A stretch of 11,385 nt of DNA from NCBI GenBank assembly GCA_900546885.1, contig UREN01000059.1, positions 1 to 11,385 of the forward strand, in the 5' to 3' direction. Of the stretch, positions 7,507 to 11,385 are shown one piece after another (positions within the stretch are counted from its first letter, which is position 1; every line of letters starts with the position of its first letter). Below the pieces are notes generated by a model. The model was not told where the DNA came from and ran no database searches. It saw nothing but the letters and a program-made list of their open reading frames with translations. Position numbers and translations under genes: made by a program. The DNA comes from an uncultured Oscillospiraceae bacterium. GTDB lineage: Bacteria > Bacillota > Clostridia > Oscillospirales > Ruminococcaceae.

Positions 7507-7575
7507 CTTCTTTCGTCAGGCCGGGGCCCGGTTGCTCTGTTTTCCGCTGTGCGCGGTTTTGCACAAAAAAGCAAA

Positions 7576-7760
7576 GCCCACCCTGCCGTCTGCGCCAAAC
7601 CAAAACCTACCTCTTTGGCAGGTGGGTGCCCTGCCATGGGTTTCATGCTCCCTTCTTCCGCAACGGCGGGAGGTCTGCAATCCCTCCACGGACACCGGGC
7701 TCCCGATGATTGGTTAGTAGGATTTAACGTAGGCGCAACAAATCGCACAGGGCAGGCGGT
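7576..7760 (-). ncRNA. ssrS: 6S RNA candidate (regulator of sigma-A RNA polymerase)
   Basis: There is no reading frame with a ribosome binding site here, yet the minus-strand transcript folds like 6S RNA. A terminal stem (CCTGCC 7751-7756 with GGCAGG 7582-7587, then TGCG with CGCA) leads into a large open region. A long interrupted rod follows: GGG/CCC, CCC/GGG, TCCG/CGGA, and GGAGG/CCTCC with the loop GATTGCAGA. The 3' strand carries its own small hairpin, ACCTGCC-AAAGA-GGTAGGT, as the 3' side of the 6S central bubble often does. The length of about 185 nt is typical. A T6 run (7565-7570) follows the terminal stem, like an intrinsic terminator. 6S RNA mimics an open promoter and sequesters housekeeping RNA polymerase in stationary phase. 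The match rests on manual folding and recall of Clostridia 6S features. No clear promoter lies immediately upstream, so it may be processed from read-through of the DUF1292 gene. Confidence 0.62.
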
Positions 7761-7801
7761 TGCCGTTTTCAGGGCGCGGCGCCGTGCGGGCCGCCCTGTT
7801 T

Positions 7802-7829
7802 AAAAAAGGGGCGGCGGCGCGCCGCGCCG
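7802..7829 (-). terminator. Terminator of the DUF1292 gene
   Basis: CGGCGC (7815-7820) and GCGCCG (7824-7829) form a 6-bp stem with a 3-nt loop. On the minus strand CCGCCCC and then T6 (7802-7807) follow. It starts a few bases after the stop codon of the DUF1292 gene. Confidence 0.7.
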
Positions 7830-7831
7830 GG

Positions 7832-8155
7832 TTACAGCTCGATATCGTACAGCTCTTCCAGGCGCGCGGCAAACACCTCGCTCACCGCGGCCAGCTCTTC
7901 ATCATCCTCTACAATGTCCAAAAACTCTTCGCCGTTTTCTTCCGTCACGCGCATGATAATCAGCTGCGCGTCTTCTTCCAGCATTTTTTCCGGGTCTTCC
8001 ACATAGGGCACCACGGCAAGGTAGTGCTCGCCGTTGTGGTCCACCGTGTCAATCACTTCGCACTGGTGCTCCTGCCCGGCCTCATCCTCCAGGGTAATCA
8101 GGTCCGGCGTATAATCCAGCTCTTCCTGCGGCAGAGCGTTCTGCTGTTCATCCAT
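7832..8155 (-). CDS. DUF1292 (UPF0473, YrzB-like) family protein
   Basis: This is a 107-residue acidic cytoplasmic protein. The sequence DLITLEDEAGQEHQCEVIDTVDHNGEHYLAVVPYVED, followed by LIIMRVTEENGEEFLDIVEDDEELAAVSEVF, has the DUF1292 pattern: an I.L.DE.G.E.....I....G..Y....P core, then an I.(R)V...(G)EE.L..I.DDEE..... half. Its biochemical function is not established. In Bacillus and relatives the gene usually sits near alaS and yrrK, which is not the case here. The frame extends upstream to 8338, but the ATG at 8155 is chosen because AAAGGAG lies 8 bases upstream and because the upstream extension crosses the predicted promoter. It is transcribed from its own promoter, divergent from the peptidyl-prolyl isomerase gene, and ends at a terminator. 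Confidence 0.88.
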   Translation of the reverse strand: MDEQQNALPQEELDYTPDLITLEDEAGQEHQCEVIDTVDHNGEHYLAVVPYVEDPEKMLEEDAQLIIMRVTEENGEEFLDIVEDDEELAAVSEVFAARLEELYDIEL

Positions 8156-8175
8156 TCGGGTTTCTCCTTTTTGTG

Positions 8176-8193
8176 GGCCGGCGCGCGCCGGCC
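8176..8193. repeat. Perfect 18-bp GC palindrome in the DUF1292 leader
   Basis: GGCCGGCGCGCGCCGGCC reads the same on both strands. It lies in the 5' leader of the DUF1292 mRNA, between the predicted start near 8206 and the SD at 8164-8170. As RNA it would form a 7-bp stem with a tetraloop-sized centre just before the ribosome binding site. It could also be a protein-binding site. Confidence 0.6.
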
Positions 8194-8212
8194 GCGCAAT
8201 TTCTTTTTCTAT

Positions 8213-8241
8213 ATTGTAGCTTACGCAGGTGCCGCCGTCAA
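8213..8241 (-). promoter_or_regulatory. SigA promoter of the DUF1292 gene
   Basis: On the minus strand TTGACG (8236-8241) and TACAAT (8213-8218) are 17 bp apart. The start is expected near 8206, giving a leader of about 50 nt to the ATG at 8155. Confidence 0.78.
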
Positions 8242-8255
8242 GATGCCCCGCGCAT

Positions 8256-8284
8256 TTGCGCTGTTCGGCGCGCTGTGGTATGAT
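8256..8284 (+). promoter_or_regulatory. SigA promoter of the peptidyl-prolyl isomerase gene
   Basis: TTGCGC (8256-8261) and TATGAT (8279-8284) are 17 bp apart, with a TGG extension before the -10. The start is expected near 8291, about 65 nt before the TTG start codon. Its -35 box lies only 14 bp from the -35 of the divergent DUF1292 promoter. Confidence 0.72.
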
Positions 8285-8355
8285 GGTTCTGTCGGCGGCC
8301 GGGGCCCATCGCTTCCGGCGCGCTGCCAACCCTGCCAAAAAGGAGGCGGAAGCCT

Positions 8356-9180
8356 TTGAAAAAGATATTGTGCGCCGCGGTGTGCGCGGCGCTGTGCCTC
8401 TCGCTGTTCGGGTGCAGTGGCGAAGAGCAGCCCGGCCCCGGCGGAAGCACCACGCGCCGGGCCGTAAGCTCGGGCGAGCTTCAGTTCACCCAGCCCGCCG
8501 AGGGCGCGCCCATTGCCACCATCTCCACCACCATGGGGGACATCACGGTGGTATTATACCCCGATCAGGCGCCCATGGCGGTGGAAAATTTTACGGGCCT
8601 TGCCAATTCCGGCTATTACAATCAAATGCCCATCTCCCGCATTGTGGAGGGGTTTTGCGTGCAGACGGGCCTTGGCGCGGCTGACACCGGCGAAGGCACC
8701 ACCACCTGGGGCCAGGGCGCCTTTCCGAATGAGATTACCGACGCGCTGCACCACTATGCCGGCGCGCTGGCCACGGCCAACGGCGGCCAGGGCGGCACGG
8801 GCAACCTCAGCCAGTTCTATTTTGTGCAGTGCGCACAGGACAGCGTCTCCCGCGCGGACGCCAGCGCGCTGAAAGAGGCGGGCGTGCGCGAAGAGGTGGC
8901 AGACGCCTACCAAAGCGCGGGCGGCGCGCCCTACCTGGACGGGCAGGACACCGTGTTCGGCCAGGTGATTGCCGGCATGGACGTGCTGGACGCCATTGCC
9001 GCCGTGCCCTGCGATGAAAACGGCGTGCCCACCGAGGCCGTGACGGTGAACAGCGTCACCATCGGCGCCTACAGCGCCGCCGTGTATGCGCCGCAAAGCG
9101 GTTCGCAAAGCACGAGCGGGGCCTCCTCTGCCAGCGGGCAAAGCGCCCCGGCCTCGGCCCCGGCGTCCGCCGCCTCCTGA
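8356..9180 (+). CDS. Cyclophilin-type peptidyl-prolyl cis-trans isomerase, lipoprotein
   Basis: This 274-residue protein starts at a TTG (8356) with AGGAGG about nine bases upstream. The N-terminus KKILCAAVCAALCLSLFGC is a lipoprotein signal with the anchor at Cys20, so the enzyme should sit on the outer face of the membrane and help extracytoplasmic proteins fold. A low-complexity linker (21-50) precedes the cyclophilin domain (about 53-237). That domain holds MGDITVVLYPDQAP, the active-site segment PISRIVEGFCVQTG with Arg95 and Gln103, the SQFYFVQ strand (152-158) and TVFGQVIAGMDVLDAI (199-214). The catalytic Arg and the Phe/Gln pocket residues are conserved. A Ser/Ala/Pro-rich tail (about 247-274) is probably disordered. 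It is monocistronic, divergent from the DUF1292 gene and followed by a terminator. The substrate is unknown. Confidence is high for the family and moderate for the lipid anchor. Confidence 0.92.
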   Translation: MKKILCAAVCAALCLSLFGCSGEEQPGPGGSTTRRAVSSGELQFTQPAEGAPIATISTTMGDITVVLYPDQAPMAVENFTGLANSGYYNQMPISRIVEGFCVQTGLGAADTGEGTTTWGQGAFPNEITDALHHYAGALATANGGQGGTGNLSQFYFVQCAQDSVSRADASALKEAGVREEVADAYQSAGGAPYLDGQDTVFGQVIAGMDVLDAIAAVPCDENGVPTEAVTVNSVTIGAYSAAVYAPQSGSQSTSGASSASGQSAPASAPASAAS

Positions 9181-9197
9181 CGGAAAGCGGCTTTCCG
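9181..9197 (+). other. Perfect hairpin directly after the isomerase stop codon
   Basis: CGGAAAG (9181-9187) and CTTTCCG (9191-9197) form a perfect 7-bp stem with a 3-nt loop, starting at the base after TGA. There is no T-run, so it is more likely a 3' mRNA stabiliser than a terminator. Confidence 0.45.
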
Positions 9198-9202
9198 CGC
9201 AG

Positions 9203-9221
9203 GGCCGCGCACGGCGCGGCC
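9203..9221. repeat. GC palindromic repeat, copy 1
   Basis: GGCCGCGC and GCGCGGCC form an 8-bp stem around ACG. The 15-bp core CCGCGCACGGCGCGG (9205-9219) recurs at 9410-9424. Confidence 0.6.
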
Positions 9222-9252
9222 GCCCCGCCGCTTTTCCTGCCCTGCCGCTCCG

Positions 9253-9292
9253 CAGCCCCGCCGGGCCACACGGCCTGTGGCGGGGCTGTTTT
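9253..9292 (+). terminator. Terminator of the isomerase gene
   Basis: CAGCCCC (9253-9259) pairs with GGGGCTG (9282-9288). Inside it, either GCC with GGC continues the stem or GCCACA pairs with TGTGGC, leaving a 5-nt bulge. T4 (9289-9292) follows, then GGTTTG. Confidence 0.78.
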
Positions 9293-9405
9293 GGTTTGTG
9301 CGCGCTGGCACAGGCGGCTTTTGCGGTGCATCTTGCGCAAAGCGCGCGGGCATGCGCGGCGCGCAGCGCCCGCAAAAGCGGGCGGCACATCACGTTCCCT
9401 GCCGC

Positions 9406-9428
9406 CGCGCCGCGCACGGCGCGGCGCG
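9406..9428. repeat. GC palindromic repeat, copy 2, abutting the IS
   Basis: CGCGCCGCGC (9406-9415) and GCGCGGCGCG (9419-9428) form a perfect 10-bp stem around ACG. It shares a 15-bp core with the repeat at 9203-9221. It ends at the exact base before the left inverted repeat of the insertion sequence, so the IS may have targeted this palindrome. Confidence 0.65.
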
Positions 9429-9458
9429 AATCATAACCACCAGCCGTTGAACTATTCC
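9429..9458 (+). repeat. Left terminal inverted repeat of the IS3 element
   Basis: It begins AATCATAACCACC. It matches the reverse complement of 10734-10763 at 28 of 30 positions, differing at the 14th and 26th bases. Weaker similarity continues inward. Confidence 0.9.
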
Positions 9459-9528
9459 GCCAAAAAAGGACATTGCAAAGAAACCACCCCCGGAGTAGGA
9501 TAGAACTACAACGGGGGTGAATTTGAAT

Positions 9529-9828
9529 ATGGCAAGAAGCTATACCCATATCAAGCAGTACTATGAAGAAATGGAGCAGATGCATCAGGAAGGCCACAGC
9601 TGCCGGGAGATTGGAGAAAAGTTTGGATTTACAAAAGAACAGGTCAAAGAATGTTTGAGGAGGCCAAGACGTAAAGCCCGGAAAGAACAGGAAAGTATTC
9701 CAAAACGACGAGGGAGGCCAGCAAAGCAAATACCAACCACACTATCAGCATTAGAAAAAGAAGTAAAACAGCTTCGAATGGAAAATGAACTGCTGCGGGA
9801 TTTTCTCAAAGCAACCGAAAGGAAGTGA
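9529..9828 (+). CDS. IS3-family transposase OrfA (DNA-binding subunit)
   Basis: This 99-residue basic protein starts at the ATG at 9529, with GGGGGTG about ten bases upstream. An in-frame GTG at 9517 would add four residues and is the alternative start. A helix-turn-helix spans about 22-44 (GHSCREIGEKFGFTKEQVKECL). A basic linker with KRRGRP (59-64), an AT-hook-like motif, follows. Then comes a leucine-heptad helix (LSALEKEVKQLRMENELL, 72-89) of the kind IS3 OrfA uses for dimerisation. It recognises the IS ends and, in this family, regulates transposition alone or as an OrfAB fusion. Its TGA overlaps the orfB GTG start in the sequence GTGA, so the two are translationally coupled. Confidence 0.9.
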   Translation: MARSYTHIKQYYEEMEQMHQEGHSCREIGEKFGFTKEQVKECLRRPRRKARKEQESIPKRRGRPAKQIPTTLSALEKEVKQLRMENELLRDFLKATERK

Positions 9829-10685
9829 GAGCCCAAGTCAAATATATAGTCATACAAAGATATGCATCCAAGTATCCGGTCGCTTCTATGTGCCGTTTCT
9901 TTGATGTATCACGCAGCGGATATTACAGCTTCCGAAAGCGAAGCAAACAGTTGAATCGGGAATCTCTTTTGGTGGAACAGATTCAAGCATGTCGTGATAG
10001 TGGGAAGTATATGTGCACGTACGGCTGTCGTCGGGTCCAACTTTGGATCGAGCGTCAGTACGGTAAGCATTATAACTACAAGACCATTTGGCGTGTCATG
10101 CATAAATATGGTCTGTTGTCGAAGATTCGCCGCAAAAGATTCATTCATTGCGGCGAGGAAACACGAACCTATGCGAATCTGTTGAATCGTAATTTTCACG
10201 CTGACAGACCTAATCAAAAATGGGTAACCGATATCAGCTATATTCCAACCAAGCAGGGAACTCTTTACCTTTCCGTCATCTGCGATTTGTTTGACTTAAG
10301 CATTGTTGCCTACAAAACCAGCACCCGCCAAAGTATCAAACTGGTGCTGGATACGGTCCGGCTAGCGATGGAAAAAGAAAAGGTCACTGCAGAGCTGCAA
10401 CTCCACAGTGACCAAGGGTTTCAATACGCTTCCCAAAGCTATTTTACCCTAACTACACAATACGGCATTACTCCGTCCATGTCAAGACGGGCCAACCCAT
10501 ACGACAACGCCATGGCGGAAAATTTCTTTTCCATTCTCAAATCCGAATGCATTCGTCTTTACAAGCCGGAGACCATCCATGATGCACAGACTCTCATTGA
10601 TGAATATATCACTTTTTACAACCATGATCGCATTCAACTTAACTCCAAGCTCTCTCCTATCGAAAAACGGCGTCTCTTTGCGTAA
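9825..10685 (+). CDS. IS3-family transposase OrfB (DDE integrase core)
   Basis: This 286-residue catalytic transposase starts at a GTG inside the orfA stop (GTGA), in the -1 frame relative to orfA. An N-terminal HTH_21-like region (1-110; YPVASMCRFFDVSRSGYYSF) precedes the rve/RNase H fold. The DDE triad is visible: Asp136 in KWVTDISYI, Asp196 in LHSDQGFQYAS and Glu232 in NAMAENFFSILKSE. There are 35 residues between the second Asp and the Glu, and Lys239 lies seven after the Glu, as expected for IS3 (DD35E). The frame is intact through LSPIEKRRLFA. The overlap contains GAAAGGAAG rather than a standard A6G slippery heptamer, so stop-start coupling seems more likely than programmed frameshifting, although a frameshift is not excluded. 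Confidence 0.94.
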   Translation: MRAQVKYIVIQRYASKYPVASMCRFFDVSRSGYYSFRKRSKQLNRESLLVEQIQACRDSGKYMCTYGCRRVQLWIERQYGKHYNYKTIWRVMHKYGLLSKIRRKRFIHCGEETRTYANLLNRNFHADRPNQKWVTDISYIPTKQGTLYLSVICDLFDLSIVAYKTSTRQSIKLVLDTVRLAMEKEKVTAELQLHSDQGFQYASQSYFTLTTQYGITPSMSRRANPYDNAMAENFFSILKSECIRLYKPETIHDAQTLIDEYITFYNHDRIQLNSKLSPIEKRRLFA

Positions 10686-10733
10686 TCCTTCCCTATCCTA
10701 TCAAAGGTGGTTTTATTTCTGTCTTTTTCTTCT

Positions 10734-10763
10734 GGAACAGTTCAACGGCCGGTGGTTATGATT
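10734..10763 (+). repeat. Right terminal inverted repeat of the IS3 element
   Basis: It ends GGTGGTTATGATT, the inverse of the left end, with 28 of 30 positions complementary. It starts 49 bases after the orfB stop codon. Confidence 0.9.
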
Positions 10764-10942
10764 TGCAATAACACACTTTTGTTCACACTTTAAATTTTAT
10801 TCGCCAGATGCGGCATCGAAAAGTGCGGCCGGGCAACGGCACAGCCCGCAGAAAGAGCACATTCCATGAATGCCAATCGTTTGGCGCATACAACGCCCAA
10901 CGGCTTTCATGAGCCCGCTGGGCGGCACAACAATTCCGCCAT
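10764..10942. other. Spacer between the IS and the truncated gene
   Basis: I see no supported gene. A 63-residue minus-strand frame (10783-10974) overlaps the end of the hypothetical gene, has no ribosome binding site and resembles nothing I know. Composition is mixed, with an AT-rich start (10764-10800) and a GC-richer middle. Confidence 0.4.
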
Positions 10943-11311
10943 TTAGCCTGGGTCGTATGTAGATAACGCATCATTCAATTGCAAAATCCATGTGCGGTAA
11001 TCGTGCTCCAAACTTGTGCTCACTATGTTCATAAATTCAACTTTCCCATCTCTGTATGTTCCACTACAAGTAAATTGATATTTAATCTCTTCATGCATGA
11101 GAATAAAATCGACTTCAATTAATAGGAACATATCCTCAAGCCGAGTTCGCGAAAATTTTGCTTCCGCTTTCTGAATCATCACGCCTTGTTCTTTCAGTTC
11201 CGATAACGCCGTAAATACGCCTTCGGAATTTCCTATATAAGTTTGAATGGATTTTTCGTCATAGGCCTGTATTGCTTCTGCCGCCTTTTGGGCGCACCAA
11301 TATGCAGGAAT
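10943..11311 (-). CDS. Hypothetical protein, 5' end lost at the contig edge
   Basis: A minus-strand frame of 122 genomic codons (from IPAYWCAQKAAEAI to DALSTYDPG) ends at a TAA at 10943-10945. The frame appears to start at an ATG at 11329, but those first residues (MCSSDL) are translated sequencing adapter, so the true start lies beyond the contig. The visible part is soluble, mixed helix/strand and acidic, without signal peptide or membrane segments. The helical start followed by strand-like segments (VMIQKAEAKFS, MFLLIEVDFIL, IKYQFTCSGTYRDGKVEFMNIV) could suit a small alpha+beta fold such as NTF2-like, but this is a guess and I assign no function. It is far more AT-rich than the str operon genes, which suggests acquired DNA or sequence from another locus joined through the IS. 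Confidence 0.6.
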   Translation of the reverse strand: MPAYWCAQKAAEAIQAYDEKSIQTYIGNSEGVFTALSELKEQGVMIQKAEAKFSRTRLEDMFLLIEVDFILMHEEIKYQFTCSGTYRDGKVEFMNIVSTSLEHDYRTWILQLNDALSTYDPG

Positions 11312-11312
11312 A

Positions 11313-11385
11313 AGATCGGAAGAGCACACGTCTGAACTCCAGTCACACAGTGATCTCGTATGCCGTCTTCTGCTTGAAAAAAAAA
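11313..11385 (+). other. Illumina TruSeq adapter with index and poly-A (not genomic)
   Basis: From AGATCGGAAGAGC at 11313 the sequence is the TruSeq indexed adapter: read-2 primer part to 11346, six-base index ACAGTG (11347-11352, TruSeq LT index 5), P7 part ending TGCCGTCTTCTGCTTG (11361-11376), then nine A (11377-11385) from reading past the end of the molecule. It should be trimmed. The last reliable genomic base is about 11312. Confidence 0.97.

Larger units (their letters stand above)
7006..7575. other. Gene-free GC-rich spacer with stacked terminator-like hairpins
   Basis: Long frames exist on both strands, but all are arginine, proline, alanine and glycine-rich composition artefacts without ribosome binding sites. 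The recognisable content is three minus-strand stem-plus-T-run structures (7216-7252, 7263-7296 and 7471-7506) and a weak plus-strand one (7286-7317). No clear promoter for the 103-residue protein gene was found. Confidence 0.55.
9429..10763 (+). mobile_element. IS3-family insertion sequence, apparently complete
   Basis: A 1,335-bp element with two overlapping transposase frames lies between inverted repeats that match at 28 of the first 30 positions. The length and the two-frame arrangement, with orfB shifted -1 relative to orfA, are those of the IS3 family. Its base composition is much poorer in GC than the host genes to its left. No direct target duplication is evident: the outside bases are GCG on the left and TGC on the right. 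Either the ends are defined slightly differently or the two flanks were not originally contiguous. Both frames are intact, so it may be active. Confidence 0.9.

Noticed and set aside
7044..7803. Overlapping plus-strand frames of about 200 residues in the GC-rich spacer and over the 6S RNA candidate
   Set aside because: Their Arg/Pro/Ala/Gly composition, mutual overlap in several frames, lack of ribosome binding sites and passage through strong terminator hairpins all argue against coding.
8156..8338. 61-codon N-terminal extension of the DUF1292 protein
   Set aside because: It crosses the predicted promoter and the 18-bp leader palindrome. The ATG at 8155 has a proper SD and starts where the family does.
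8554..9729. 391-residue minus-strand frame
   Set aside because: It is antisense to the cyclophilin gene and runs across the isomerase terminator and the end of the IS3 element, so it is a composite shadow frame.
11312..11329. ATG start at 11329 for the right-hand hypothetical protein
   Set aside because: Those bases are sequencing adapter, so the encoded MCSSDL is artificial and the gene is 5'-truncated.
1..11385. CRISPR arrays, tRNA genes, defence or biosynthetic clusters
   Set aside because: No regularly spaced direct repeats, no tRNA-like cloverleaf or T-loop motif and no such proteins were found on reading both strands.

Overview
The window reads as a fragment of a high-GC Firmicutes (Clostridia) chromosome, probably an Oscillospiraceae/Ruminococcaceae-like gut bacterium. 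The reasons are a Firmicutes-type ribosomal protein S12 with the long N-terminal insertion, strong AGGAGG ribosome binding sites, SigA-type TTGACA/TATAAT promoters, GTG and TTG starts, and a DUF1292 (YrzB-type) protein. The genus is inference. Host genes and spacers are very GC-rich (by eye about 60-70%). The last 2 kb is clearly poorer in GC and contains an insertion sequence.

Layout, left to right. (1) 1-1291, minus: the N-terminal 430 residues of a GT-C type polytopic membrane glycosyltransferase, cut by the window edge. (2) 1292-1955: a 0.66 kb GC-rich spacer with a probable promoter for that gene, several inverted repeats, an AT-rich 35-bp dyad and the tuf terminator. (3) 1956-6586, minus: a complete str operon, promoter-rpsL-rpsG-fusA-tuf (S12, S7, EF-G, EF-Tu), with a second good promoter just before tuf. 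(4) 6694-7005, minus: a small unrecognised helical protein whose N-terminus is a tandem duplication. (5) 7006-7575: GC-rich spacer with at least three minus-strand terminator-like hairpins. (6) 7576-7760, minus: an RNA with the architecture of 6S RNA. (7) 7832-9180: a DUF1292 protein and a cyclophilin-type peptidyl-prolyl isomerase lipoprotein, read divergently from back-to-back promoters. (8) 9429-10763: an intact IS3-family element with near-perfect 30-bp terminal inverted repeats. (9) 10943-11311, minus: a 5'-truncated AT-rich hypothetical gene. (10) 11313-11385: not genomic. It is an Illumina TruSeq index adapter followed by poly-A.

The core is housekeeping: the translation elongation and 30S assembly genes share one promoter, EF-Tu can be boosted by its own promoter, and 6S RNA would modulate sigma-A RNA polymerase. 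I see no evidence of a new defence or metabolic system. The observations most worth following are the 6S RNA candidate, the dyad overlapping the tuf start site, the AT-rich dyad downstream of tuf, the duplicated small protein next to the str operon, the lack of a target duplication and change of composition across the IS, and the adapter that produces a false protein N-terminus.
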